DNA of 64,000 bases from Cladopsammia gracilis (GCA_022457155.1 JAJGOT010000309.1:884501-948500); one strand, 5' to 3'; shown: positions 36,406 through 46,527, counted from the stretch's first letter. Numbers and translations: made by a program. Notes: a model not told the origin generated them from the letters alone.

Positions 36406-36570
36406 TCTTACTGATTGATACTCAAAAGCTGATTCAAAGAAGAACATATTAAAATGATCACTTATTAAAGGCTGAATATTTTTTAATTAGATTAAATCTC
36501 TAACATTTCCTTTTTTCGGTGGCCTGAGAAAGCAATTTCAACATCTCAAATGCCCCTTTTTTGGTTTCAG

Positions 36571-37116
36571 ATTAAAAGAAGTCCTGTCTCGAGTGGAAGA
36601 CAAACTTGGAAGGATTCGTGACCCGAACAATAAAAGCGGTCCCAGAACTATTGACCTGGACATTTCATTTTGGGGTAACATGACGTATGAGTATAAAATG
36701 AACATCGGCTGTGCAACAAAAACGTGGTCAGTACCTGATTCAGACACACTACAGCATACCCACGTGATTGTACCACTGGCTGACGTCACACCGGATTTTA
36801 TTCATCCCTTGGCGAAGAAACCTTTGGAGGTGATCGCACAGGAAATGTGTGGCAAAGATGACTTCCGCACTTTCTTTCCTGTCACTCAAATGCTTTCAGC
36901 CAATGAAATCGTAGGGGAGAAGCCATTGACAAATGGGCTGCATTTGAATGGCTTCTCAGAATCCGGAAGTAAGGTCCCCGTTGCTCTTATAACGGGTGCA
37001 GCTAAGCGGATTGGCTCCCATATTGCCATACGATTACATGAAATAGGATATAATGTATTGATCCATTACAATACTTCAGCTACTGAGGCCACAGCATTGG
37101 TAAAGAAGCTGAATAG
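36571..37116 (+). CDS. Pterin enzyme exon 2 (HPPK C-terminal part plus start of PTR1-like domain)
   Basis: Continues the HPPK domain with its signature RIRDPNNKSGPRTIDLDI (residues about 200-217), including the two conserved aspartates that bind magnesium-ATP. From about residue 321 a short-chain dehydrogenase begins: VALITGAAKRIGSHIA, a TGxxxRxG cofactor loop as in pteridine reductase PTR1 and FolM, not the usual TGxxxGxG. The exon ends in phase 2 at a GTAACC donor at 37117. Confidence 0.92.
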
Positions 37117-38329
37117 GTAACCGTATTACTTCACTATTTTCCTTTTTCTTTTACTAACTGTATGAAACTTAAACTCGAAATTCTGTTTTGTAAAATAATG
37201 AAAAGAACTAACAACATCATGCCATAATAAAGTACTTTCATTATTCAACATGGCATTTAAGAGTGCGAATACGCAGCAAAACGAGTGGAAATATGACACG
37301 AAATTACACTCTTCTGAGCACGCGCTAGGAAAAACACTTGCAAATTAGACATAGATTTGGAAGAAAATGACTGTCGTATAATAAACATTTTTTTCAGCGA
37401 AACGTTGTGTTAAACGGCTGGTCATCTTTACTCGTCCCTTTTGTTTTTCTCGCGTGGTAAAAATACCCAGTCGTATTACACAGCTTTTCGCCGAATAAGC
37501 TCTATTTCTGTAGCTTTCTTTCAGCGCTCACCCTTTAGGTTTACGTCCACGCTCCTAAAAGTACCAGCTACGTCATATGACCCAAGGTTTTACTCTAAGA
37601 GTCAAAGGGAATCTAAATGAAAATATTATGAGTGCAGTACACAGTTAGGTAGGCATGCTTATGAAAGAAAAAGGACAATTTTAGTATCAGGATCGTACCG
37701 CGTTTTCCTCTTGTCAAACTGCATTTACGCTAATGTCGTTTTTTTTTTGTATTATAAGGGTTTTTTTATATATTAGTATTCACACAAGTAACAGGTGCAG
37801 TGTAACCAATAGGCCATTTCCGAGTTGCTTTTTGTCTCGTTATCAAGGCGAGGCTTGGTGCACAACCTTTCATATGAAAATTAGTTTTCATTCACATGTA
37901 AATAAAACTAATTTTCACATGAAAGGTTGTGTACCAAGCCTCACTCTGATAAAGAGACAAAAAGCAACTCGAAAATGGCCTATTGTCGGAGTTGTTTTAT
38001 TGCACGATATGTAACAGCTAACAGCAAAACGGCCGCCTCCTTAAGCTTAGTTGCTAGAACACGAAGCAACATAGCGGGATTTACTGGGTTCCAATCCCGC
38101 GCGACCCGACCACCAACCAGGGTCTTTCAATAACTTGTAAAATCTGGCTTTCTCAACACCTTGTCTCATTTTTTTTTAACTAATTGAAAATCGCGTCATT
38201 GGCTGTTCGAAAAGTGTAGGAGGAGCATTTCCCAACGTTTTGGTCTGTCGCAAATATATTGGCATGTCATTTGCTACTCTAAAATCCGTAATAAAATAAG
38301 ATGTATATATATATATATATATGAAACTG
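37117..38329. other. Intron 2 left part
   Basis: Host intron sequence before the Polinton. It holds a 177-bp palindromic MITE at 37808-37984 and a short TA microsatellite at about 38304-38322 directly next to the Polinton target site. Confidence 0.8.
37808..37984. repeat. Palindromic MITE in intron 2
   Basis: AATAGGCCATTTCCGAGTTG at the left and its complement CAACTCGAAAATGGCCTATT at the right. The arms are about 85 bp with few mismatches. A diverged half-copy is at 21485-21585. Confidence 0.8.
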
Positions 38330-38970
38330 AGTAGTTATAAAAGTATGCTTTCCTCGACTTCCCCAACTATACTTTCCCCTATCATTTTTCTATTTATTTA
38401 AGTTATTTAAATTTTTCAAAAATCATAAAATCAAAATTTCCTGTCATTTTCCTGCGAATCCCTGTTATAAAATTCTTTAAATAAAGGGAAATCAAGACCT
38501 AATTAAACCTTGTGATTTTTTATATTATTGACAAAATTTGAATTTTAGAAAAATTTTTAAAACGGGAAATAAATATAACTTATACGGCAACTCTTGTTTG
38601 TATCGTTGTTTTTCTATTTATTTAAGTATTAAAAAAGACGTTAAAAATTATTTCATAAATTTAACGTCTTTTTTAATACTTAAAATTTTTTCTGTATAAT
38701 ATCTAATTATTTAAGTTATTAAAATTTGAGAAATTCTAAACAAGAAAAAAACTCAATATCCTAAAAAATTACATAACCTAATAAAATCTTGATTTGCCTT
38801 ATCCTAAAGAAATTATAAGCTCGCCCTTCGGGCTCGCGGGATTCGCAGGAAAATGACAGGAAATTTTGATTTTATGATTTTTGAAAAATTTAAATAACTT
38901 AAATAAATAGAAAAATGATAGGGGAAAGTATAGTTGGGGAAGTCGAGGAAAGCATACTTTTATAACTACT
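38330..38970. repeat. Left terminal inverted repeat, itself palindromic
   Basis: Starts AGTAGTTATAAAAGTATGC. The outer 133 bp (38330-38462) are repeated as reverse complement at the inner end (38838-38970), and a further hairpin (arms AAGTATTAAAAAAGACGTTAAA and complement, about 38623-38683) sits in the middle. Each terminal repeat can therefore fold on itself. Confidence 0.95.
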
Positions 38971-39330
38971 ATTTCATATAGAAAACTGTCTAATGCGTTA
39001 GACAAGGGGATTCCCGAATTATGCGTATTGATATTTCTTGAAATACAAACACTTGCAGTTTGTTTTGACTATGGTTAAATAATTAATGATTTTACACATG
39101 AATATTTTAGAAGGGGTTTTCCCCTTTTTAAACCAATCAAAACTGAAACAAAACTGAAACCAAATTGTGAAACAAATTGAAATCCAAATTGTAAAAATTT
39201 ATCAGTTTTATTTCAGTTTTGTTTCAGTTTTTGTGTATTAAATATTTTAACACCTGCTTTCACATCATGGAAGGTTGTAAAAATAAAATAACAGCAAGAA
39301 ACAAAAACAAGCATGGATTTATTTAATTTC
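38971..39330. other. Subterminal non-coding stretch with small hairpins
   Basis: No gene. Hairpins seen: TGTCTAATGCGTTAGACA (38986-39003), AAGGGGTTTTCCCCTT (39112-39127), and a larger one between CAAAACTGAAACAAAACTG (about 39147) and its complement-like GTTTTGTTTCAGTTTT (about 39220). Confidence 0.6.
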
Positions 39331-39849
39331 TTACGTCTTAAACTTTTTAATGTATTTCTTTTCAATCTTCGATGAAGTAGGTGTTAATTCAATCATTTCT
39401 TGATCTAAAAGTTTCATATCAGATATGAATTTCTGATAATCGAATTCACCACCTCTCATTGCTGTTCGTAAATTAGTCAACACTTTTTCATAAGTTGTAA
39501 ATCCAAATTTAACCACATCTAATTTTCCTTTGTAATTTTTCATTTCATGATATGTTTTTAATATTATTCCAGCTCCAGTTAAAACACTTAAAATAATAGG
39601 GTTTAAGGTTATTCCACCTGTTATTACACCAACTGAAGCTAGTAACACAGATGAAATATTCATAATATAATTTATTTTTTTATATTTACTTTGGCTGTTT
39701 TTGTATATCCATGTTTTTTTATGATAAAAAGAGTATAAATCCTTTAATTGTTGGATTTTCTCAGGATTTAAAGTTGAAGCAATATGATTGAATTCGAATA
39801 TATCTTTTTTTTTAGTATTTCTTAATGATTTTATTCTTTTGATTGACAT
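39331..39849 (-). CDS. Two-helix membrane protein, SLATT-like
   Basis: 172 aa. A charged N-terminus is followed by a hydrophobic pair of helices (residues about 60-97, IMNISSVLLASVGVITGG and ILSVLTGAGIILKTY) and then a soluble C-terminal part with amphipathic helices. The layout (two transmembrane helices plus a helical tail of roughly this length) resembles SLATT-domain proteins, which in bacteria are linked to pore-forming conflict systems; that similarity is only architectural. Upstream it has the AATAATATAATAAAATG pattern seen at other Polinton genes. It may be an accessory, possibly membrane-acting, protein. Confidence 0.55.
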   Translation of the reverse strand: MSIKRIKSLRNTKKKDIFEFNHIASTLNPEKIQQLKDLYSFYHKKTWIYKNSQSKYKKINYIMNISSVLLASVGVITGGITLNPIILSVLTGAGIILKTYHEMKNYKGKLDVVKFGFTTYEKVLTNLRTAMRGGEFDYQKFISDMKLLDQEMIELTPTSSKIEKKYIKKFKT

Positions 39850-39993
39850 TTTATTATATTATTATTTTAATTTATTATTTTTCTACTGAAAACTAAATCA
39901 AATGAAATTTCAGTTAAATTTGTTAAATTTCCTAAATTATTAAAAACATCCATAAATAAATTTGTATTTTCCGGTAATATGAAATTTATATTT

Positions 39994-42195
39994 TTAAAAA
40001 TAAAAAAAAACAGAAGTAGTATTATTTGTTCTTAATTCTTTTATTATTTTTCTTCCTTTTAAAAAATAATAAATTTCTAATTTTAATAAATAATCATTTC
40101 CATTATTAGAATAATTATTACGTAAATATATTTCTTCCAATAAAGAATCTTTTATATTATAAAAAGATGATGTAATATTATTATAAAAACATTGTCTATT
40201 ATTTTTTGTTTTATCAAAATTGAATAGAATGTTAAAATAATATTTCAACGATTTCAAAAAAGCTAAACTAACAGGTTGATCATTTTTTGTTGGATATTTA
40301 ATACTAATATCATGATTATTCATATTAATATCAGTCTGCATCACCATTTTCTGATTTTCAAAAATATAAGGAGAATCATAAACACTTGGCTCAACATCAC
40401 TAACATAATTTTTTACACCATAAATAATTAAATAAGCTTGTGCTTGTACTAATGGTGTTGTTTTTGATGCATCACAATGTAAATCAACAAAAAAATATTC
40501 AGGTGGGGAAATTTTATATTTATGCATATGAATAATTGATCTAGTATATCCTTCTTTTTGAAAAATTTTTGTTGTTTGTTGTCCAATATTTAAACTTGTT
40601 GAAGTAGCATTTACACTAACATTATCCATAGTAACAGGAAAAAATTCTATACATATAGTATATTCTCCTTCTGGTATTTTATACATATTAAAACTTATTC
40701 TGGAAACATATTTTTGATCAAAATTTATGTGAAGAAGTAAATCATAAGCTTTTTTGTTAAATATATGAGGACTTCTAGCAAAATCATTAATTCCAGTTAC
40801 AGTTATATTACTTTCTGATGAACTTTCATTAACATTTTCCATTAAATATCTGAATTCATCTTTTGGATGAGAGGATGCTGAGATATGAGATTCATTTACA
40901 TATTTTTCTAAATATGAAACATTTACTGCAGATTTTTTTTCACTTGAAACTGGAGTTGCTAAATTAGTAATCTTTTTATTATTCATATCAAAATCAACAT
41001 TTGTAGGATTACTTAATTTATGAAGATCTAATTGATGTATTTGACTATTTATTTTTACAGTTTCTTGATCTACATATTGTTTATTAGCTGCATGTTTATA
41101 ATATGTAGGAGTTGCTAAATTTAAAATCTTTTTATTATCCATATCTAAATCCTTATCTGCAGGATTATTTAATTTAGTATCCACATATTCTTTATTAGTT
41201 ACTTCATGATCATTTTTGGGTAATTTTGATAAATTAAATATTCGATGATTATTGATATCTATATCAGCTTCCATTGGAGAGACTTCTTTACGTGATAAGA
41301 AAATATTCTTTACATCATTATAGGAAACTAAAGTGTTATAATTTTGTGTTAAATAACTAAAATTTTGTTGCTTACTTTGTACAACATTATAAAGTTCTTT
41401 CAAATTAATATTTGCACTTATATTTTGTGTATGAGGAATACCACTAATTCTTCCATCAACATATGATTTATTAGCTGCATCTTTATCACTTCTTGGAGTT
41501 GTTAAATTTATTATTCTTGTATTTTTTGCATCATAATATCTTCCTCCATTTAATGTTAAAAAAATACTTTTCCCATAATTCAAAGGAAAAGCATCATTTT
41601 CTCCAGCTGCTTGTACATTAGTTATTGCATGATAATTCATATCAAGATGATCTTGCATTGGATTTTCTTCATAACGATTTAAGAAAATATTATTTGCATC
41701 ACTATAAGAAATTAAAATATTTTGATTTTTGTCTAAAAAATTATAATTCTGTGGTTTACTTTGTATAACATTAAAAAGTTCTTTCAAATCTATATCTTTA
41801 GTAACTTCATGAGTATGTGCAGGCACATTAGGATGATATTTCTTCAAAGTAATCATATTTACAGCTGATAAATCATTATTTTCATCTGTATCCATATTTG
41901 TAATTAATTTTCGATTCATTTCAATTCCTCCAGGACGAATTATATTATTTCCTCCTAAATCAAGATGACCAGTCATATGAGTTGATCCATCTAAGTTTAA
42001 AAAGTGTGTTTTAGCAGTACCATAATTAATAGCATCCTTTAAATTTACTGGATTATCCACATTTACTAATTTTTTGTTTTGAATATCATAATCGCCTGAA
42101 GAAGTTAATTTAAAACCAACACCTGGTAAACCTGGTTTTCCTTGAGTTGTTTTATAATTACTAGATTCTGATAATAAACCATTTGAGTAACTCAT
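39994..42195 (-). CDS. Fibre-like protein with phage-tail-fibre repeats
   Basis: 733 aa. A short collagen-like start (GKPGLPGVG) is followed by at least six repeats of a motif of the form MDxNxHxIxNLxxPxxxxDAxNKxYVD (for example ITNLATPVSS, DKDAANKSYVDGRISG, NDHEVTNKEYVDTKL), the pattern of short tail fibres in tailed phages. A C-terminal half (from about residue 440) is unlike the repeats and could be a receptor-binding or trimerising head. It likely projects from the capsid vertex or surface. Its upstream region carries the late-type motif. Role inferred from repeat architecture. Confidence 0.7.
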   Translation of the reverse strand: MSYSNGLLSESSNYKTTQGKPGLPGVGFKLTSSGDYDIQNKKLVNVDNPVNLKDAINYGTAKTHFLNLDGSTHMTGHLDLGGNNIIRPGGIEMNRKLITNMDTDENNDLSAVNMITLKKYHPNVPAHTHEVTKDIDLKELFNVIQSKPQNYNFLDKNQNILISYSDANNIFLNRYEENPMQDHLDMNYHAITNVQAAGENDAFPLNYGKSIFLTLNGGRYYDAKNTRIINLTTPRSDKDAANKSYVDGRISGIPHTQNISANINLKELYNVVQSKQQNFSYLTQNYNTLVSYNDVKNIFLSRKEVSPMEADIDINNHRIFNLSKLPKNDHEVTNKEYVDTKLNNPADKDLDMDNKKILNLATPTYYKHAANKQYVDQETVKINSQIHQLDLHKLSNPTNVDFDMNNKKITNLATPVSSEKKSAVNVSYLEKYVNESHISASSHPKDEFRYLMENVNESSSESNITVTGINDFARSPHIFNKKAYDLLLHINFDQKYVSRISFNMYKIPEGEYTICIEFFPVTMDNVSVNATSTSLNIGQQTTKIFQKEGYTRSIIHMHKYKISPPEYFFVDLHCDASKTTPLVQAQAYLIIYGVKNYVSDVEPSVYDSPYIFENQKMVMQTDINMNNHDISIKYPTKNDQPVSLAFLKSLKYYFNILFNFDKTKNNRQCFYNNITSSFYNIKDSLLEEIYLRNNYSNNGNDYLLKLEIYYFLKGRKIIKELRTNNTTSVFFYF

Positions 42196-42202
42196 TTTTT
42201 TT

Positions 42203-42223
42203 TTTATTATTAGATTTATATAA
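42203..42223 (-). promoter_or_regulatory. Late-class upstream motif of the fibre gene
   Basis: On the minus strand TTATATAAATCTAATAATAA lies just before the ATG at 42195, matching the motifs at 44806, 45212, 46500 and 48055. Confidence 0.55.
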
Positions 42224-42854
42224 TATCATTAAAATTTTTAAATATTTCTTTCTTTGGTTTATCAATATATAAAAAAGAATAAGGATCTTTTGTAGCTAAT
42301 CTATATTTCTTTTTATCAACATTATTTTCACGACATATCATAGAAATTTCATTATTACTTGGAAATTCATAAATACAGAAATGAGAACAATTTAGTCGTA
42401 TATCTTTTGGTGTTTTGTAATAACTTTGTGAAAGATAAATAACACTACAATTTTTATGCCTTCCATTAATAAAATAATCAATCAGTGGTTTTTGATTCTT
42501 TTCACAAACAAAATCATCAAATATGATTACTTTTTGGTTATCATCTGATAATTCAGTAACTGGTAAAATTTCATCATTACTAGGTTCTATAACTTCATAA
42601 CCTGCTTCTTTATTAATTGATTTTTTAAATTTTCTTAATAAATACTTATATTTTGGTTGTTCTAAATTTTTAGCATATAAATATATCTTATCATAATATA
42701 ATAACCTAAGAATCATATCTAGTAAAACATTTGTTTTTCCAGAACCTGAAGGACCACAAATAAGCATTCTGAAATTTTGATTTGGCATGAAATCATGTAA
42801 TTGCTTAAAATTAGAAATTAAGTCATCATCTAGATCATAGTTTGGTATTTTCAT
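42216..42854 (-). CDS. FtsK/HerA-type genome-packaging ATPase
   Basis: 212 aa from the ATG at 42854; an earlier in-frame ATG at 42905 would add a hydrophobic 17-residue stretch and lies inside the presumed promoter, so I prefer the inner start. Walker A GPSGSGKT (residues 34-41) and Walker B KVIIFDDF (about 108-115) are intact, and an arginine-containing GRHKNCSVIYLSQSYYKTP segment follows, as in the A32-like packaging ATPases of Polintons and NCLDVs. It would drive DNA into preformed capsids. Divergent from the 42916 gene with a very short shared upstream region. Confidence 0.9.
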   Translation of the reverse strand: MKIPNYDLDDDLISNFKQLHDFMPNQNFRMLICGPSGSGKTNVLLDMILRLLYYDKIYLYAKNLEQPKYKYLLRKFKKSINKEAGYEVIEPSNDEILPVTELSDDNQKVIIFDDFVCEKNQKPLIDYFINGRHKNCSVIYLSQSYYKTPKDIRLNCSHFCIYEFPSNNEISMICRENNVDKKKYRLATKDPYSFLYIDKPKKEIFKNFNDII

Positions 42855-42915
42855 TTTATTATAAATCATAGATAATTTAAAAAAAAAAAATAATAATACA
42901 ATCATAATAATAAAA

Positions 42916-44034
42916 ATGAGTTTATTGAAATGGAAAGAACTTGCTAAACAAAAATCTGAGTTGGGAAATAAAATTAATTTTGTTCATGATAGAATAACAA
43001 AGAAAAAATTAGGTGAAGAAACAAGTCAATTAGGTTATGAAAAAATGTTTAAACCTATAACAAAATTACTAGAAGAAAAACCTAAAAAAGAAGAAAAACC
43101 TAAAAAGAAGGAGATAGAAGAAGATTTATATGAAGGTTTGGAAGATTTTTTAGAAGATGATTTTGGATATGATATTGATGATGTTTTTAATTATGGTGAG
43201 GATATACAACCTTATGAAACTGCTGTACCCAAAGAATATGAAACTGCTGTAGCTGAAGAATATGAACTACAACCTTATGAAACTGCTGTACTCGAAGAAG
43301 AAAAACAAATACCAGAAGATATTGGTGAAGAAGTTTTTCCACAAAAAGAAAAACAAATACCTAAAGACCCTCCACCAGGATATGATCTTGGATCATATGT
43401 AGAAGAAACACAAAGAAAAGCTTTATATGAAAAAGAATTATTTCAAAGATATAATTTACCTATTCCTGAAGAAAATATTGGCAAAAAATCAAAAGAAGAA
43501 TTACTTGAATCTTGGAATAAAGTAGTAATTGACATTGGAAGTGTAAAAGCTAAAAATACAAAAGATTTAAAAAAAATAATGAAAGAAAATTCTCCTGAAA
43601 ATGGAGAAATTTTTTTTAATAAATTACAAGAATTAAAGAAGAAAGAAAATACTCCTGAAAGACAAGAAGAAATAAATATTTTAAGAAAAAAAATGAATAA
43701 AGAATTTTCTCCTGAAATACAAGAAGAAATATCAAAAAATTTAAAAGAAAGAGATAAACTAGAGGAAGATAGTTATAAAATTACACGAAGAAGAGATGAA
43801 TTAAAAAAAACTGGTAAAGGACTTAAAACAAAAAAAGGTGGAAATGTAACATTTTACAATGATCCTAAAGAACTTCTTAAAAAACTTGAATTAATTGTGG
43901 GATCTATTTTAGCTGGTAATACAAATATTGAAATGTATAACATTGGAATTGCAATTTTAGACATCCTTTTGAAAACAAAAGTAATAAATAAATCTCAACA
44001 TGAAAAGATTTATAAAAATTATTTTAAACAATAA
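42916..44034 (+). CDS. Acidic, coiled-coil virion-block protein of unknown function
   Basis: 372 aa. Lysine/glutamate-rich with a strongly acidic central part (EGLEDFLEDDFGYDIDDVF), four imperfect repeats of the type QPYETAV/EYETAV (about residues 96-126), a long coiled-coil region (about 190-300) and a conserved-looking C-terminal helical end (LELIVGSILAGNTNIEMY). Position at the head of the capsid gene block suggests a structural or assembly role. No family recognised. Confidence 0.7.
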   Translation: MSLLKWKELAKQKSELGNKINFVHDRITKKKLGEETSQLGYEKMFKPITKLLEEKPKKEEKPKKKEIEEDLYEGLEDFLEDDFGYDIDDVFNYGEDIQPYETAVPKEYETAVAEEYELQPYETAVLEEEKQIPEDIGEEVFPQKEKQIPKDPPPGYDLGSYVEETQRKALYEKELFQRYNLPIPEENIGKKSKEELLESWNKVVIDIGSVKAKNTKDLKKIMKENSPENGEIFFNKLQELKKKENTPERQEEINILRKKMNKEFSPEIQEEISKNLKERDKLEEDSYKITRRRDELKKTGKGLKTKKGGNVTFYNDPKELLKKLELIVGSILAGNTNIEMYNIGIAILDILLKTKVINKSQHEKIYKNYFKQ

Positions 44035-44051
44035 TATATTATTATTATAAA

Positions 44052-44813
44052 ATGGATAGAGAAATAGTATTATCATCATATTCTGTTAAAACAGAAAATG
44101 GTAACAAACCTGAAAATTTCACAACAAAATTTAGTAAACCAATTGTTTTAGATAGCAATGCACAATATGTAATTGGTCTTAATCGTGTTATTAATATGAG
44201 TTTTACATGGTTTAATATAAATGCTGATTATAAAAATCAATTAATTAGATACAGTTCTGATAATGGTAGAACATTTCATGATATCAGTTTTCCAGGTGGG
44301 GTTTGGAATTATGTTTATATCAATGCATTTATTAAACATATAACTGCAATAAAACAATCTGGAAAAGAAGATGAATATCCAATTAGTATTATTTTTGATG
44401 AAACAACTTTTAGAGTAACAATAAGATTGAAAGAAAATTATCAACTGGATTTTACACAAAGTAATTTTTATGAATTACTAGGATTTGATAAGAAAATTTT
44501 AAAAGATAAAATAAATGTGGGTCCTAGAGTTCCAAATTTAAGTCAAGATACAGATATTTTAAATATACATTGTGATTTAATTAATGATTCACTTGTAGAT
44601 GGTCAAGATAGTGATATTATTTATAGTTTTTCCACTTCTGTTTTAAGACCATCATTTAGTTTTACTCTTGAACCAAAAAGAATTACTTATAATCCAGTAA
44701 ATAAAAATACTATTAATAGTATAAGAATTTACATTACTGATGGAAAAAGAAGATTAATTAACCTCAATGGGGCGGATACATCTTTTTCATTATTGTTGAA
44801 AAAAATAATATAA
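44052..44813 (+). CDS. Penton-like minor capsid protein
   Basis: 253 aa, beta-rich, no signal peptide or membrane segment. Size, place directly before the major capsid gene and segments such as NFYELLGFD and LNIHCDLINDSLVDGQDSD agree with the single-jelly-roll penton (minor capsid) protein of Polintons. It would form the pentameric vertices. Only 17 bp separate it from the previous gene. Confidence 0.8.
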   Translation: MDREIVLSSYSVKTENGNKPENFTTKFSKPIVLDSNAQYVIGLNRVINMSFTWFNINADYKNQLIRYSSDNGRTFHDISFPGGVWNYVYINAFIKHITAIKQSGKEDEYPISIIFDETTFRVTIRLKENYQLDFTQSNFYELLGFDKKILKDKINVGPRVPNLSQDTDILNIHCDLINDSLVDGQDSDIIYSFSTSVLRPSFSFTLEPKRITYNPVNKNTINSIRIYITDGKRRLINLNGADTSFSLLLKKII

Positions 44814-44826
44814 ATCTAATAATAAA
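44806..44826 (+). promoter_or_regulatory. Late-class upstream motif
   Basis: TAATATAAATCTAATAATAA just before the ATG at 44830; overlaps the end of the minor capsid gene. Confidence 0.55.
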
Positions 44827-44829
44827 AAA

Positions 44830-45201
44830 ATGAAATCTTACGAATTTTCTCGTTTTTATAATCCAAAATTGGGTAAATTTATGTATAAACATAAAGGTAA
44901 TGGTATGGTTGTTGATAATATTTTAAAACCAATGAGAAGTGTTATGTCAACTGTTTTCAAAAAAATTGTTAAACCTGTAGCTAAAAAAGCATTAGAAGCA
45001 GGGATTTCTCATACTGGAGAAAGATTAGGTAAAAAGATTTCTGAAAAATCTGGTGATTTAATAATGAAAAAATTAGGTAATATGAGAATAAATACCCCTA
45101 AAACAAAAAGAAAATCAACATCTCCAAAAACACCCCTAAAACAAGAAGATACTAACATTATTTTAAATAGATTAATATCTGGTAATGGATTAAAATTTTG
45201 A
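44830..45201 (+). CDS. Small basic core-like protein
   Basis: 123 aa, strongly basic (many Lys/Arg, TPKTKRKSTSPKT), with a hydrophobic-amphipathic central helix and a C-terminal SGNGLKF. Basic small proteins next to the capsid genes in Polintons resemble adenovirus core or cement proteins, which bind DNA in the particle. Assignment by position and composition only. Confidence 0.6.
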   Translation: MKSYEFSRFYNPKLGKFMYKHKGNGMVVDNILKPMRSVMSTVFKKIVKPVAKKALEAGISHTGERLGKKISEKSGDLIMKKLGNMRINTPKTKRKSTSPKTPLKQEDTNIILNRLISGNGLKF

Positions 45202-45211
45202 AAATAAAAAA

Positions 45212-45235
45212 AATTATATAATCTTATAAAATAAA
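45212..45235 (+). promoter_or_regulatory. Late-class upstream motif of the major capsid gene
   Basis: AATTATATAATCTTATAAAA lies between the small basic gene and the ATG at 45238. Confidence 0.55.
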
Positions 45236-45237
45236 AT

Positions 45238-46488
45238 ATGGCTTTCAGATCAAGTGAATATTTAGAAAGAAATGAAATGATAAGATTTCAATTAGATGAT
45301 GTGATAAGAATTCCAGCTAATGATCAACACCAAGTTAAAACTGGTTATAAATTCACAATTAATGATAGAACAGCACTTTACGATTGGTATAACGCATATT
45401 TTGAAGTTGAATTTCAGTTACAAAAAAAAGCAGATGGTACAGCTTATGATGCGGAAAGAATTACAGTACTTAATGGTTCACATAGTTTAATTAATCATAT
45501 CATGCTTAAATCTGCAGGTAAAATAATTTATGATACTAATAATTTACATAAAGTTACTTTTGTTAAAAATTTGTTAGAATATTCTGATGATTATAGCAGA
45601 TCAGTAGCTAAAAACAGTTTCTGGTATTTGGATACTGATGCTACAACAGCTAATACTAATTCAGGATATGAAATTAGACGACTTTTAACAAGAGAAAATA
45701 ATAATGTTAATACTATTATACCATTAAATAGATACTCTTTCTTTGAAGAACTTGAAGATAAGATGCTTGTACCTATGCAATTACAATTCAATATTGAGCT
45801 TCAAAATGACAGTGAATTAATTCATATGGCTAATGGTACTGATGATGGAAGAGTTGTTGTTACAAAATTTTTACTTTGGGTACCAAAATTAACACCAAAA
45901 GACTCTTTATATAATAAATTTGTTACTTCATTCATGAAAGAAACAAAATGGAAATATTTAAGGGAAATGTATGAATCATCAGCTCCTACAAAATCATCAG
46001 GATTTTTCCAAATATCAAGCAGTATTGATAATATTAAACATATTTTTGTTTACTTGAAAAGAATAAATAATGCACAAGCTGAAGATAATCCTTATCTTAT
46101 GGATACTTATAAATTGAATGCAGCTGATGCTAATTCTCACTTACAAAACTGTAGATTGGAATATGGAAATGGAGTATTTTATCCAGAAATAGAATATGAT
46201 AGTGAAAGTAAAGTAAGAATATTCAATGATGTTATGTCATACGCAATGAGGAAAAATGATTATAATACAGGAACACAACTTAATTTAGCTAATTATGAAT
46301 CTCTATATGGTTTGATATATTTTAATCTTACATATCAAGCAGACAAAATAACTAGAGATCCTAAACAATTAATATTCAGATATACATTAAGCAGAAATGC
46401 AACTGCTGACTTTAATGTACATGCAATAGTTTTATATGAAGAAATGGTGAAAATTGATAAAATTGGAAATGAATTAGTAATTGTATAA
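45238..46488 (+). CDS. Major capsid protein, double jelly-roll
   Basis: 416 aa, about the length expected for Polinton hexon-like capsid proteins. N-terminal SSEYLERNEMIRFQLDDV, an early IMLKSAGKIIYD strand region and later beta-rich segments including FFQISSSIDNIKHIFVYLKR fit the double jelly-roll family (PRD1-adenovirus lineage). It would form pseudo-hexagonal trimers of an icosahedral shell. The frame is intact. Confidence 0.88.
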   Translation: MAFRSSEYLERNEMIRFQLDDVIRIPANDQHQVKTGYKFTINDRTALYDWYNAYFEVEFQLQKKADGTAYDAERITVLNGSHSLINHIMLKSAGKIIYDTNNLHKVTFVKNLLEYSDDYSRSVAKNSFWYLDTDATTANTNSGYEIRRLLTRENNNVNTIIPLNRYSFFEELEDKMLVPMQLQFNIELQNDSELIHMANGTDDGRVVVTKFLLWVPKLTPKDSLYNKFVTSFMKETKWKYLREMYESSAPTKSSGFFQISSSIDNIKHIFVYLKRINNAQAEDNPYLMDTYKLNAADANSHLQNCRLEYGNGVFYPEIEYDSESKVRIFNDVMSYAMRKNDYNTGTQLNLANYESLYGLIYFNLTYQADKITRDPKQLIFRYTLSRNATADFNVHAIVLYEEMVKIDKIGNELVIV

Positions 46489-46499
46489 AATGTAAAAAA

Positions 46500-46520
46500 T
46501 TTATATAATCTAATAATAAA
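46500..46520 (+). promoter_or_regulatory. Late-class upstream motif
   Basis: TTTATATAATCTAATAATAA just upstream of the ATG at 46528; the clearest copy of the motif. Confidence 0.6.
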
Positions 46521-46527
46521 AATTAAA

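Larger units (their letters stand above)
33644..36570. other. Intron 1 of the pterin gene
   Basis: Donor GTAAGA at 33644 and acceptor TTTGGTTTCAG ending at 36570. It contains a 3' LINE fragment, a 170-bp direct repeat, a 71-bp tandem pair and a 37-bp tandem array. Confidence 0.85.

Noticed and set aside
42855..42905. Longer ATPase start with a hydrophobic leader
   Set aside because: The leader is A/T-run sequence in the presumed shared promoter; the inner ATG at 42854 has the usual TAATAAAATG context.
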